NCBI RefSeq assembly: GCF_009727055.1
Contig: NC_052349.1
Span: 30,627,324-30,691,323, forward strand
DNA: 64,000 nt
From: Benincasa hispida
Taxonomy: Eukaryota > Streptophyta > Magnoliopsida > Cucurbitales > Cucurbitaceae
Direction of reading: 5' to 3'
Below the pieces are notes generated by a model. The model had not been told where the DNA came from. It saw only the letters and a program-made list of their open reading frames with translations, and did no database searches. Position 1 is the stretch's first letter, and the number at the start of each line of letters is the position of its first letter. Shown in pieces: positions 37,410 to 49,906 of the stretch. A program made the translations under genes and the position numbers.

Positions 37410-40400
37410 TTACATTCCGCTGGCAACAACTGAAGGAAGATCTGCTTCACCTTCGGGTTCTGGCTCTCTTTCTGAATCCTGACTAGTTGCCTGCAAAGCG
37501 AAGGTTATCAGATTACCAAGAAGGATATATAACCTTAATGTGGATGATAACATTTATATAGCTGGATTAGACCTTTCTATGTTCTACCTTTTGTCCTGAA
37601 AGATAGCGATCCAGTGCACCCTTTCCATAAAGAATTTTGACACCAGAACCAGGGCTGTCTGACCCAACGGATTCTTCATCAACAATGACAGCATCAATTA
37701 TATCCTCACCTGTTCTAACATCAGGAATCTGCAATAGATTTCAGGTGGTATGGTAGGTTAAAGCATCAGACATTGTTTGTCAAATGACTTATGCAGTAGA
37801 AAAACAGAACGATGTTGACTCAAAAGTAGATGCAGCTTATTTTTAGGTGACTAATGGCTGCCAAAGAAAAAAAAAAAAGGAAACTGTTGTTTCATTCCTT
37901 ATCAACGCACAACTGTTATTTCTGCAGTGTCATTTTATCTCCAAAGCTGTCTCATCTTTGCTAATTTAATTTTCTACTCGGAAGGCCTCTCTCTCTCTCT
38001 CTCTCTCTCTTCTCCGTTAAGTTAAGGTCTATCAAAGTTTTGATTAGAGAGGCGTCTACCAAAGATTGTAAAGTAGAGTACTTTCCTACTTATTTAAGGC
38101 TTCCCCTAGGTCATAATTCCAACTAGTTATCCTTATGGAGACCTATGTAAAACGTCCAAACTCCAAAAGCATTTTATTCCTAGAAAGGGGCATTTTTCTC
38201 TATGGTAGAAGTTGGTTTTGAGAAGATCATGAGAAACTTCTTGTAGAAGTCATAACAAAGGGTGGATTTGTGAAAAGACCCATTGAATTGGGTGGGTTGG
38301 GCATGGGAAATTTGAGGCTTCCTTATTGGCCTTATTACCAAAATGGTTGCATTTTTGGAGTCGAATGCTTTCTAAAATCTTATTGTGACTTGTGAGAAAG
38401 GGGTTCTCACCTTTTTTGGGTGGGTCTTGAACTTTTGGGGCAAAAGGCATTACTGCCTTTACTTTTGTTTTTGAAACAACTTCTATTGAGAATGAACAAA
38501 ACAAAGAGCATACATAAAAGGAAACCTCCTAAAGGAAAGGGCTCCCATAGGAATTACCGCTTTTACTTGGAAGCAAGTTCATCTTCTTTCCCTTCCTTTT
38601 TATTTGATAAATCTTCATTTGGGACTCAAATATTGAAGTATTGGTTGGGCTGGGTGATAGTGCCCCATATTATTTGCTTCCTCGTTTCACCCCTCCTTTT
38701 TCAAATAGAAAAAGTTCTGATTTCTTAGCTCTCTTTTCTTTGTTTGGTCAGTTTTCATTATCATCCTTGGACCATGTGTATCCCATCCCCATTCATAGAC
38801 CACAACTCTTCCGAAAAGTTGCCTTCATACCTTTCAGGGTACTTTTTATTCTTCTTGCTATGGAAGATTAGAATCCCAAGAATGTAAAACTTTTCTTCTT
38901 AGCCGGTCTTCCCCGAGAGAATTAACAATAATGGTCCAACCCATAGGCATTCTTCCACACATTGTTGGGATTGAAGTGGTGTATACTTTGTAGAATAAAC
39001 TCCAGTACACAATTTCAATTTAAGATCTTCTGGGGAGTGTTTAGTTCGTAACCGAGAGAGTTTCTTCATGATGGATGATCTCTGATTTCACCTGCACCTT
39101 TTTTTAAGGCCTTGGTGGAGTTTTTGGAAAGAAAATTTTAAAGGCTCTGAGAGGCTCTAGGGGAGGCTTGGTCTTTGGTCAAGTCCAATGCCTCAAAGAA
39201 GGTATGTTTCCAAGAATTTTGTAATTTTCGTTTCGATCCTATTCTCATTGATTGAAGCCCTTCTTCATATCTAGCTTATGTTTTTGTTTTGGCATCATTC
39301 ATATTAGGCTATCCTTTCTTCAGCCACTTGTATTATTTACGACATACCTCATACATAGAATCCATCAATAGATTCTCTAATATTGATCGCAAACCCCGTG
39401 CTCCAGTGTTCTTTGACATTGCCTTTCTTGCTATTAATCTCAGGGCATTTTCTGTGAAGTGGAGCTTGACCTGGTGACACGTTATCCCAATATATTAGTA
39501 TTTATGTCAGGGAGCAGAAGTAATAACTCTTCCAATGTAATAGGAGGAAGCATAGTATATATTGATTCTACAGATTCAAAAGCTCCAGTTTACCCTTGGA
39601 ATCCAAGAAGAAAGCAAGCACAAAATAACTTACATCATTCATTTGGAACATCTTTCTGTACTGCTTTCCTAATGCATTTTTTGGCTCTGTCAAGACCTAC
39701 AAATGCCAATATTCAAGCAATGCTGAGTTGGACAGATAAAATCCATAGCAATTAACATCAACAAAACTTGAGAGCTTAGAGAGATGATCAACTTATGTAT
39801 GAACAAACATTAGTTTACGAACCAAATATCAGAGTACAGATCATTTCCAAAAGTAGAAACATATTATTCCCCATATCGTGCAAGTATAACATCAAGAGAA
39901 TAAATTTATGGACTGAAACTACAATAAATTTGTGCAGCTAAAAGAATGTAAACTGAAACTTTAATCAACTTGTGCAGCTAGTGCTTGCCATGCAATCAGT
40001 GAATTTTGAATTTTATTCCTTAAAAATAAATTCCACAACTTGACCCGACACTGGAAATATGTGTGTGAGTGGGCATCTTGCAAAATAAATGATTTACAAG
40101 AAGAACAAGATACAACTATACCCGAACAAGTTGGTTTTCTGTCAGGGCTGACAAACTGACAAGGATTGGGAATCGACCAACAAATTCGGGTATCAACCCA
40201 TATGAAATGAGATCACTACTTTCAACCTGCCAAAATATAAATCCTCGATGAAAAACAAGTAGAGAATGATTAAAAACAAGCCACAAACATGGGTTGTTAT
40301 TGTTACTTATAAACTGAAAAGTGGCATGCACTTACGGTTTCTAACAGAGAAGAAGTAACCATGGCGTCTGTAACACCGCCTGCCCTCATGTTTGCACGAA

Positions 40401-43400
40401 CTGGGGCCCCAAACCCTAAAGAAGAATCTTGGCGCCTGAATTGAGGAAAAACTTCTCTCGAGTTAAAAACTTGTGAGTAATTAGAACTGTGAGGAGTAAA
40501 CTGGATTAGATATTACATGAAGATAACCTTTCTGAGATTGTTTTTTCCAAGTCAATGAAGGCACCCCCGCATATGAAAAGTATATCCTTAGTGTCAATCT
40601 GCAATGAAGCATTTCATAAAGATTACGCAAGACACCGGGATGTTCATGTGAGTCATGTGACTAAACATACAAGCCACTTATTTGCTTGTATCATTATTAT
40701 AAAGAGAGATGGTTATTTCCTAAGCAGAAAAAAACATCTAGAAAAGCCCAGTGTTTTGGTTTTTTCCTTTCTAGGAAAGCAAACTTCTTAAAGGTATGGC
40801 ACTACCTGGATATTTTCACCTCTGGGATGCTTTCGTGCACCCTTCTCAGGCACATTGACAATCTAGTTCAGGAAAAAAATATATATCACATATGAGCTCA
40901 CCACAAACAACTAGAGAACCATAAATATAAACAATGAAGGTCTCTAATCAAAGTTAAGAACTCCGGATTTTCAGTCTCACCATCTCAATGGTTTCAATGC
41001 ATCACAAGTCATTGTGGATGCTGCACATATAGAACTTCACCTACAATGAAATGTAAAACTTACCGTTCCTTCTAGCATTTTCAATAATGCCTGCTGCACG
41101 CCCTCTCCTGACACATCTCTGCTAATATTAAGGCTCTCTGCCTGGCTCATAAAAATGAAATAAAGTTATTAGGTAAAAAAAATCCACCAGTCCTTCCATA
41201 AAGGGGAAGGGAGAGATGAATAAAAGAAACGAGGAGAACCTTCTTGGTAATTTTATCAACTTCATCAATATAAACAATGCCCTGCTGTGCAGCTGCCACA
41301 TTATAATCAGCAACCTGACATTTAAATACAATGAGGACAAAAAACAAGACAGAAGAATACTGATGACCAAAGCAAAAATGGGGAAAAAAAAAACACAACA
41401 CAACACAACACAACAAATCTCAGAAACAAAAAGTCCAGCTGTACTCAGGTACATACCATCAGAAGTTTGTATAATATAGACTCCACATCTTCTCCAACAT
41501 ATCCTGCCTACACACAGCAACAAAAGGTATCCAACTAAGACGTTATAATTTCAACCAGAAAATGTAAAGGAATATCCATGACACAGCAAAGGTTCATTTA
41601 CCTGTGTTAGGGTAGTTGCATCCGCAATAACAAATGGAACATTAACAAATCGTGCCAAGGTTTTGGCAAGTAGTGTTTTCCCTGTCCTTGAAACAATATT
41701 AAAGGAGAATAAGAAAAAATCATAGAAAGGTTTACAATAATTAGCGGCAATAATAGACAGCAAACAAAAACTATTTGACCTGTGTTTAATCAAGTGGTAA
41801 TTAGTTAGGTTTCAGAAAAGTATCATATTTTGTCAGGCTGATTGCAATAATGAGATAAACTTTTGTAATTGGACTATCAATAGGGTTTCCATGGGGCTCA
41901 ACTAAATGGAAGAATGTTATAGTTATTACACAAAGGAAGACTTACTCCTAACGATCAGTTCTCTCCAGCATGCCTACTTATTACATTTCTACTTTTCCAA
42001 ATCCCTCTAAAGCATCCAGACTCAGATTACAACATGAGGCTACCTTCAGGAAAGAGTAGGCATTGATTTTGGGAGCAACATTTGGTTGGTGGGCAGCAAA
42101 GGCACTATTCAGTTCATAAGGAGAAGGGCGTTGACATTGGTAATTTTAAGAAAAAATATTGCTCCTCTCGAAATGACTTTGGATGGAGTATTCAAAATTA
42201 TCAGGTATGAAAACTTAATTTCAAAAGATGTGGTTATCATTGAACTTCATTATAATCACACACTCTACAAACATGAATTAAAATGCACAATGGACACATA
42301 GTAATTACCTGAGCCTGTTGGCCCCATCAGAAGGATGTTACTTTTCTCAAGTTCCACTTTATCAACATCTGCAGCCTCAGTTTTGTTGTTAACCGTATCT
42401 CCTGTTGGCCTAGCTCACACAAGCAAAACAAAACATATAAAGGTTCTTGATATCTTCACGTCATTAAAAAGACTCAAATGTTTTATACATATTGAAAAGA
42501 TAGATGCAAGAGAGGAGCTCAAGAAGAGAGAGAGCGCATCTTCTAGAAGAATTATGATGGAACTGGATTCCCGACTTGACATTGAGCTCATTGTTTCCAG
42601 TTCCCAATACGACCATCCAAAACAGTGTATCCTTTCTTTTATTAATACCAATAAGCCAAACCCATAAGACTAGGCTATGCAGGTTTTAGACTAGAAAAAT
42701 GCCATGATCCGAGTACAGGCATCCAGATGTGTGCGTGTGTGTATTTGGGGAGTTACCGAGTTCAACAATTATGTAAGCCATCTAATTATCACAATCAAAC
42801 TTCGCTATACAGAACAAGTAATAAAGAAAACTAGGACAATAGATACATTAGTTGTGAGCTCTAATTTCCAAGTAAAACCATTGACCACATCTAAAACTTC
42901 TCCGTACTAACTCCGCTATACTTGAAGTCAGAGGAAAAATATCTGTGATAAACAGGAAGTATCTAACATTCAAATTCACAACCTTTGTAGTGATTCATGA
43001 TAGATGCGCTTGTAGTGATTGTAAACACCCACAGAGAGCACCTGCAAAAAGGGGAACAAAAAAGCACTTTCTTCGGACAATAAAATGAATGTATCTGAAT
43101 GAATCAACAATGTCCAGCCCCAAACGAGTTTTTACCTTTTTAGCTCTCTCCTGACCAATCACAAACTTATCAAGCCCCTTGGCGATTTCCTTCGGGGTGG
43201 GAAAATTAGGTCCCAAACTAGAGCCACCCCAACACCCATCATTGGAGTTCGAGGAAAACCCACCACCAGAACCAGAATTGGAGCTGCCCCCGCCGCCTCC
43301 GCGACCATTCAAGCTTGAATTACTCCCACGAATCACAATCCCATCTCCAGACCACACCTCCGGCGGGTCCCCATAAGTGCTCATAAAACAACCCCTTTTG

Positions 43401-43684
43401 CGCAACTTGTGATTCAAGTTCTTGGTAGAATTCTGGTAAATCCTCCGATGATCGGGGGGTTGAGACCCGTTATCGACGAAGTCGCCTCTGAGTGAGACGG
43501 GCTTGAAAGAGACCAAGTGGTAAGGTGAGTTGAGAAAGAGGTCGTTGGGTTTGTTACGGTTGATGCAGTGAGAATTGGTATTGGTAGCAGCGTGAATAGA
43601 ATTGGAAATACAGTGTCTACAACGAGAAAGAGTTAAGGTGGCAACTTCCTTGGAAGACCTGGACCTGAGAGCAGCGGCGGCCAT
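37410..43684 (-). CDS. CLPX: Mitochondrial ClpX-type AAA+ unfoldase, regulatory subunit of Clp protease, fifteen exons
   Basis: ClpX unfolds proteins and feeds them to the ClpP peptidase in the mitochondrial matrix. Exons: 43136-43684, 42983-43041, 42309-42409, 41602-41681, 41457-41507, 41240-41314, 41064-41141, 40806-40862, 40528-40598, 40336-40435, 40122-40226, 39634-39696, 39348-39470, 37588-37728, 37410-37490. All borders are GT..AG with consistent phases and join to 577 residues, close to the Arabidopsis proteins (about 580). Exon 1 is an R/S-rich presequence, a Gly/Ser/Asn-rich linker (about residues 120-150) and the [10 protein letters not shown] start of the AAA domain. Key sites: Walker A GPTGSGKT 232-239, pore loop GYVGED 265-270, Walker B IVYIDEVD 293-300 (D297, E298), LGF 380-382 matching the ClpP-docking IGF loop, sensor-2 GARGLR 486-491. 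The C-terminus is acidic. The C4 zinc-binding domain of bacterial ClpX is absent. Intron 13 (1.6 kb) carries a LINE remnant. Confidence 0.95.
37985..38013. repeat. (CT)n microsatellite in ClpX intron 13
   Basis: About 14 CT units in a row on the + strand. It lies at the left side of the LINE remnant and may vary in length between individuals. Confidence 0.95.
38150..39265 (+). pseudogene. LINE (non-LTR retrotransposon) ORF2 C-terminal remnant in ClpX intron 13
   Basis: Read on the + strand, antisense to ClpX, the words MRNF near 38230, then [18 protein letters not shown] (38275-38330) match the conserved stretch after the RT of plant LINEs (GGLGIGNLRLRN). Near 39050 comes [12 protein letters not shown]. 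From 39110 to 39265 a frame gives [23 protein letters not shown] and [16 protein letters not shown], like the LINE C-terminus (VWSLVRFHVSLWAS... FCNYSIGNILLSWSPF). Many stops and frameshifts are present. The RT catalytic core is absent or lost, so this is a 5'-truncated dead copy. The intron is spliced around it in the gene model. Confidence 0.72.
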
Positions 43685-43685
43685 G

Positions 43686-43977
43686 ACTGAAAGTAATCAA
43701 TAGGGAAATGAAAGGAAAGGGAAGAGGAAAGAACTAAATTTATTGGGTCATGGAGGATTGAAAGATGAAATCAAAGAGAGAGAATCGAAATTGGCATGGA
43801 GAAGGAAGTAAAGGAGGGAAAGAGGAAGAAGATTGAAGAAGCAGAGATAGTGTAGTAGACGGCAGAACCGCAGAGAGAAATTACGCAGCAAGATGAAGTT
43901 GTGACTTACCAGTTGCGAGGTGCGAGCGAGTCTTCAAGAATATCTACTTTGGAGGATTCCAACGAAAACGACGTCAT
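43686..43977 (-). promoter_or_regulatory. ClpX leader with a probable 5' UTR intron and an upstream ACGT element
   Basis: On the - strand a CTGGTAAGTCAC donor (exon ends at 43920) and a TTACTTTCAG acceptor two bases before the ATG (43687-43689) would bound an intron of about 233 bp in the leader. Just upstream, ATGACGTCG (about 43970-43977) is a bZIP-type ACGT core. Transcript start is unknown. Confidence 0.6.
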
Positions 43978-43979
43978 TT

Positions 43980-45578
43980 TACTTGGATGACATATTCAAG
44001 TTCAACAAAAACAAGTAATCTCTCCTTTACATAAAATTATTTTCAATATGTCTTGAGAGATTTTATTTGTTAGAATACCAAAAAAAACATCATTTGGAAG
44101 GAACAAGACCCATAAGTCAATTACGGAATTCCTTTTGTCGAGAAAGAGAGCAAACTCCCCCATCGTCCAACTAACTAAACCATCAATCACCATATTTTAA
44201 GACTAATGAATGTAACTAAAAGATTTGAATCACCATTTAACTTCATCTAAGACCATCTTGATCAAGGTTGAATTAAAATCTTCTCCTAAAGTATTCGAAT
44301 TGCTAGCATGCTATCAAATTCAACTAAGATCGATGTGTTGAGAATCTAACTAATGGACCACAAATCCTCTGCAGTCACCCATATTTTTATGAGCTTTTAA
44401 GCTAATAGCAAATTTAACTTAAAATAGTATCAACTTGTTGACCCATAATTTGGGGGTCGTGGTTCTTCTGAGCCTTTTATCTCAAAATTAGGCCCTCTAG
44501 AATTGGTTGGCCCATCTTATTGTAATCAATCTGAGTATAGGTGGGCCTCTTTATTTTGCTTAATCCATCCAATTGTTTCCTTTGCTAAAAAAAATGATAG
44601 CTAAAATCACATGGTAAGGTATTGAGAGTTCATGTGTTGGCTCATATGTTGTTTATATTTTGTTGATTGTTTGTCTTTATTGGAAAGAATTATTAATCTT
44701 GTGAAGAGTTGTCTGTTAGGGTTCTGTCCTATCTGGTCAAATACAACTCATTTGTTAGGATTTTTATACGGATGGCCTCATTTGGGAGGCCCAAATGAAA
44801 AATGGCCACTTGTAGAGAAAGTAATGGAAAGTGGTCTTACCGATCCTCGATGGCTCGTCACACGTTCCTCGGTACACGGTTGCTTGATACCCAGCTTAAT
44901 GGTCACTCGATATGACTATAATCGACACATGTATACTCGATCATATCCACATCATACGCGATACTCGGTTACTTTATACTTGATTCTTTTGAATTCTTAA
45001 CCCGTTTAAAGGCGTTTGAAGTCCATTATTTTACCACTTTCGACGAGCTCAGACTATTCTCTCTATTCGTCTGATTGAACATTCTTCTACGACAACACCT
45101 CCACACTCAAAACTCGACTATCTCTGCATTAAGTAACATTCTTCTCCTTGTTTATATTTTGGTATCATTCACTCAAAACTCAACTATCTCTACATCAAGT
45201 AACATTCTTCTCTTTGTTTGTATTTTGGCATCATTCACTCGAAACTCCATTATATCTACATCAGGTAAGATTCTTCTCCTTGTTTGTATTTTGGCATCAT
45301 TCACTCAAAACTGACTATCTCAGCATCATGTTCCTCAATATGTTCTTATATGTTACTAGATACTCGATCGACACGATTTCCAATTTTGTTTTCATATATT
45401 GCATATTTGGCTGGACTTCAAGTTCGTTTTGTTTCGATTTTCATATTTTTGTTATTTCAGACCATCTAGAGTTTAGGGTTTGAGTTGGATAATGCATGAA
45501 GGTGGAAAATCAAATTGAATGCTCGATAATCGACCATCTAGTCACTTGTAATGTAACGAGTAAGGGACACCATGTAGC
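43980..45578. other. Intergenic region left of the retrotransposon stack
   Basis: No gene is supported. 44840-44990 is dense in CTCGAT/ACTCGGT words. A 66-bp tandem repeat follows at 45131-45330. Open frames at 44632-45483 come from these repeats. Confidence 0.6.
45131..45330 (+). repeat. 66-bp tandem repeat, three copies
   Basis: Units starting AAGTAACATTCTTCTCCTTG begin at 45131, 45197 and 45263 with about 90% identity by eye; a fourth decays after about 45329. Because 66 is divisible by three, open frames persist across the units in several phases. This explains the overlapping 61-111 residue frames here, which I do not treat as genes. Confidence 0.9.
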
Positions 45579-45915
45579 TGTTGGGATTGGTGTCCTAATT
45601 CTCCCGATGGTCTCGTAGTTTGTAAACATTTTGTTCACATTGTTATTAATAAAATAAATGTTATTTTATTTGCATTTACTCATATCCAATAAACTAAGAT
45701 CCGTGGTTATTTCATGTAACTTAAGCATGTATGTGAGACATACAAGTGGATCATGTCTTAAGTAATAACCTAAATGGTCTGTAATATAAAGATAAAGGAG
45801 GGATATACATTTCACTAAAATGACCATATTGTATAAGACCGGACCACAAAATGATTAGTCTCTTTATATAATGTCATTGATAATTGAGATTTACATTTCA
45901 CTAAAATGACCATAT
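45579..45915 (+). repeat. Truncated older copia LTR, interrupted by the 45916 element
   Basis: It starts TGTTGGGATTGGTGTCCTAA like the LTR at 45916 but diverges, and it lacks about 100 bp in the middle. It stops at a point matching ACCATAG of the full LTR, exactly where the next LTR begins. A 26-bp string around TTTCACTAAAATGACCATAT occurs twice (45807-45832 and 45892-45917). Confidence 0.8.
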
Positions 45916-47582
45916 TGTTGGGATTGGTGTCCTAATTCTCCTGGAGCCTTGTTGTTTTGTAAAGATACACATTGTTCAACGAATAAAATAAGTGTTATTT
46001 AATTTTGGCATTTACTCATATCCAATAAACAAAGCTCTTTGGTTATCTTATGTGAACTTAAGCATGTATATGTGATATATAAGTGGATCATGCCTTAAGT
46101 GATAACCTAAATAGGTCTGTAGTATAAGGATTAAGGTGGGATACCTGATCTTGGTGACACTACGGATACGACCCACTTTGTAGAGATTCAAGTGTTGTAA
46201 ACTACTACAGATGGTAGATCCTGACCACTCATGTGGAGACATGCGAGTAGAGGTATCCTATACAAAGAGTTTGTATAAGACCTGGACCACGAGATGATTA
46301 GACTCTGTATATAACACCGTTGATACTAGAGACTTACATCTCACCTAAACAACCATAGGTGACACGACTTCAATCCTGAGTGTTTTGGGAACTCCTACCT
46401 TTGAGAGCGGTCATTTGATTAGTATGGGTGAGAGTGACTAGATTTCCAACTCAACATGCCTACCTTTTGACTTGTCTGATTTGAGAGCTGAGAACTTAAT
46501 CCACAAGATGGAATTCACTCCTTTTCCGAAGTAGGGATAAGTAGAGAGATTTCTTCCTTAAGGTCCGGGGCTTTAACATAGTGGCCATGGCTTCTCTTTG
46601 GAAGAGAAAACTCAGTCATAGTAGAACTATGACTTATGTTCATTGGAGGGATCAGTGATACTTAAAGAGGCAGGTGTAACTATAGGGGTATAACGGTTAT
46701 TGGCCCAGCTGTACTTACGAGCGATTTGTGAAGGGTTGTCGCACTGCTCGTTGGTTAAGATGGACACATAATATATCTGTGGTAAGGAGAGTTCAGCTGT
46801 CGGTCTTTAGTGGAGTGCCTGACAATTAACGAATGGTGGATCCCGTGACTAAAGAGTTTAGTCAATTATTCACATACCGTTGGAGCTTCGAGCTACAGGT
46901 CCATGAGGTCCCCTTGGTAGCTCAATAGATCCAGTTGAGGATCAGTTCTTGATGTTGGTTTGAAATGTTCAAATTGACAAGAGGTATTTTGATTATATAT
47001 GATATAACCGGTTTGATGTATGAGATACATCTAGTGGATGATTGATGTAAATAAGATTTACATTAAGTACCATGGAATAGTAAAAGAACTATGGTTTATA
47101 TGTTTCATGAGATGAAATATTAAAACTATAGGTTATAAATATAGTATGATAAGTTGGTTATCATTTTTGTTTATAATAATATTAATTATTGGATAATTAA
47201 TTCTTTTTCTTTTAAATAACCAAAGTAGTGGGTGATTATTGAATCATGGTAACCGTGAGTTTAAAAGGAAAATGGTTTTCCTATTTTGAAAAGAAGTTTT
47301 ACAAAATTTTCGTAAAAAGGTTTTGAGTTCTCTCTCTCGCGCAAAAGAAACTCACGTAGTCATCAAGTAAATACAAATTTATTAGACGACGGCTGGGCGA
47401 GCTAAACGATTGTGCAGTATTTACTAAACGATCACATAGTTTTGCTAGACAATTGCTTGCCCAAAGTAAACGATCGTGTAGTGTCTGTAGGCGACAAACA
47501 GAGCTAAACGATGAACTAAACGATCGCATAGCTTTTGCTAGACGATCGCTTAGCTTTATCTAAACGATTGGGCATCGACCTA
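45916..47582 (+). repeat. Copia element 5' LTR, first part (interrupted by gypsy element)
   Basis: It starts TGTTGGGATTGG and aligns throughout with the 3' LTR from 60004. The last bases ACCTA (47578-47582) are the left copy of the gypsy target duplication. The second part resumes at 56774. Within it, 47380-47580 is a cluster of CTAAACGATCG-type words. The complete LTR, without the insertion, would be about 2.19 kb. Confidence 0.93.
47380..47575. repeat. Cluster of CTAAACGATCG words in the copia LTR
   Basis: About ten copies of (C)TAAACGAT(C/T)G or CTAGACGATCG at irregular 15-40 bp spacing. The same cluster, with changes, is in the 3' LTR (63165-63380). The core CGATCG is palindromic. No protein is encoded. 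Confidence 0.85.
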
Positions 47583-48316
47583 TGTAAACCCCGAACTCTA
47601 GGTTTCCTAGATAAGCATGTTTAGCCAAAGGAATGTCATATTATATATTTATTATCATGTTTGTCTGTAGAAGTTACGATGGAAGGGAAGGAAAAACATA
47701 CTAAATGAGGGGTGATGTGGCAGTTAATCCTTGAACTTTGAAGGCGGTGGGAAGTTTTTGGAAGAAGAACTTCAAAAGCATGGTTTCGATAATTGATATG
47801 AGCAAATTTTAGTAAAATTAGTGCCACTCAAAAACTGAGGGAAGTTAGTTTGTGAGGTTGTCTTACCGGAGGAAGTTTGCACAAGGAGAAGAACAATAAG
47901 TGAAGAAAGAACAGAGGAGGCAGAATCTTGGGTTAATCAGGGCCCGAGGTGAAGATTGAAAGTTCCAGGCCAAACTAGAAGGAATTCTTAGCTGATATTT
48001 TAAGGTACGAAAGTTAACTCAATTCTAAACAAGTTTGTAGAAGGAAGTTTCTTGAAAAGAGCTTTGACTTTCGAGTTATGAATTTTTAAAGTTGAAACAG
48101 GGAAACGGTGCATAAGCAGACAGCTGCTTGGGTTGAACGAACAACCAATTCACCGTGGGAGTTATAGCGAGATGGGGGATGAGGATCTCCCTTATAGAGG
48201 AAATCTCGCTGGTATCGCTCTAGAGAATCTCACCAATCTCGCTCTAGAAGGAAATCTCGCTAGGAATTGGGGTGAGTATCGCTATGATGAAATTTGCTAG
48301 GAAAAGCCTGATCTCG

Positions 48317-48460
48317 CTCTAGAGGATCTCGCTAGTATTGCTCTAGAGGATCTCGCTAGCATCGCTCTAGAGGATCTCACTAGCATCGCTTAGGGGGATC
48401 TCGCTAGCATCGCTCAGGAGGATCTCGCTGACCTCGTTCAGGGGCATCTTGCCAGTAAAG
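48317..48460 (+). repeat. 24-bp minisatellite in the gypsy 5' LTR, six units
   Basis: Six consecutive 24-bp units of the type CTCTAGAGGATCTCGCTAGC. The first three keep the palindrome CTCTAGAG; the last three change it to TTAGGG/TCAGG forms. The 3' LTR has only three units at 55364-55435. Confidence 0.95.
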
Positions 48461-48930
48461 CTATCTATGTTGATGAAAGTTCTCTCAATAAATGAATTAA
48501 TTGAGGTATTTTACTAAGAATTCTAAGTAGTTTAATCGGGAATTATATCTTTTCAGGCCAAGAAGAGCTAGGGGAAGCGTACAAACCATTAAAAGCCTGA
48601 CGAACGGTGAGTGACTAAGTAAACTTAAGGTTTCCAATACTCATGCATATATGATCAAGTAAAGCACAGTGATATTAATGATGAAATTATACTTCCTCAA
48701 GCAACATTGGTGGGAGAATAACTTAATGCATGTTTCTGGCTTGTATGTGTGTAACATAGGCCAAGGTATGTCATATAACCATTACAAAAGCTATGTTCTT
48801 ATTTTGATATATGCTTCCTAGAGGAAGGCTATGGGAGAATGAGTTCTTGTGTAAATAAGTGGCAATGGAACAGTTCTTGTGTAAATAATAGGCAATGGAA
48901 CTTAATTTGATGTTACAAAATACACATTTA

Positions 48931-49100
48931 ATACCGAAAGACATTTGAGAAGATATCTAACCAATTTGGTATCGAAAGACATTTGAGAAGGTACCTGGCC
49001 AATTTGATACTGAAGGATATTTGAGAAGGTATCTGGCCAATTTGATACCGAAGGACATTTGAGAAGGTATCTCAGTAGCTCGATACTAAAGGACAAATTT
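48931..49100 (+). repeat. 38-bp tandem array in the gypsy 5' LTR, about five units
   Basis: Units of the type TACCGAAGGACATTTGAGAA with period 38 are repeated about five times, the last degenerate. The 3' LTR (55903-56085) has the same number of units. Open frames on the - strand across these units (64 residues) are artefacts. Confidence 0.92.
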
Positions 49101-49799
49101 GAGAAGGTACCTGAGCAGAAGTACCAAAGATATGATGGTACTTAGTATGGCCACGTGCACGTAGGCAGATATGAATGAGAGGCCAAAATATGGGTCTCTT
49201 GGTCGGTAATAAACATTGGGAGCTAGAGTATTTAGGCTCATTCTCAACTAGGAAATAATGATGTTTGACGATATCTAAGAATGATGTAAAGTTACATTTA
49301 GTGACAATTGCTTGAAACACTCATTAATATATTTACATGTTTGTAGTAATGTAATGCATAATGTTATACGATGTTATAGTCACTCATTGGGCTTTAAGCT
49401 CACAGAACCTCTGTGTTTTCCCTTCTCAGGTAGCGGTCAGTTTTCTCAAGGTTGATTCTGCTGCTGCTTGCCACTGAAAGACTCGGCTTATTAAGAAGAC
49501 TTAGGTTGATGACCTGTTTATGTACACATGTTTCGAGAGGAACTAGGGCTTCTTTAAGAACGTTTGGGCCATCTATGAATATTTTTCTGTAAAAGTAATG
49601 TCTTGGCTGTATGCATGTATTTATGTAATCTTTGTAGAACCTTAAAGGCGGTTTTTTGTATGCATATATTACTAATGTTTTCAGCAGGTTGGTATTTAGA
49701 TTAGAAAACTTGGGTGGTGGGTTCTGGCAGTAGGGCTAGTAACTACCACGGTCATATCTTCTTCCAAATTAAAAGGGTAATCTGGGTGGGGGTATGACA

Positions 49800-49818
49800 A
49801 GTTGGTATCAGAGCATAA
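49800..49818 (+). other. Gypsy primer-binding site (tRNA-Met type)
   Basis: TTGGTATCAGAGCATAAG begins one or two bases after the 5' LTR end. TGGTATCAGAGC is the usual complement of the initiator tRNA-Met 3' end in plant retrotransposons. Confidence 0.9.
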
Positions 49819-49906
49819 GATTTTGGGAATGAGAGGGGAAGTTCATGCATAAGTCTAAGTCTCTAAGTGTGAGTCCTTAACATGTGTACATTGATTTAGG
49901 TGAAAT

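Larger units (their letters stand above)
47583..49799 (+). repeat. Gypsy 5' LTR (2217 bp)
   Basis: It runs from TGTAAACCCCGAACTC to GGTATGACA. It contains a 24-bp minisatellite (48317-48460) and a 38-bp array (48931-49100). By eye it differs from the 3' LTR by many substitutions and a copy-number change, so the insertion is not recent. The 3' LTR has TGTT just before its TGTAAACC, so the true LTR start could be 4 bp earlier than called. Confidence 0.93.

Noticed and set aside
40555..43376. Several + strand frames across the ClpX gene
   Set aside because: They are antisense to well-defined exons and introns.
48200..49100. Regularly spaced repeats that could be mistaken for a CRISPR array
   Set aside because: Head-to-tail minisatellites without unique spacers, in a plant retrotransposon LTR.
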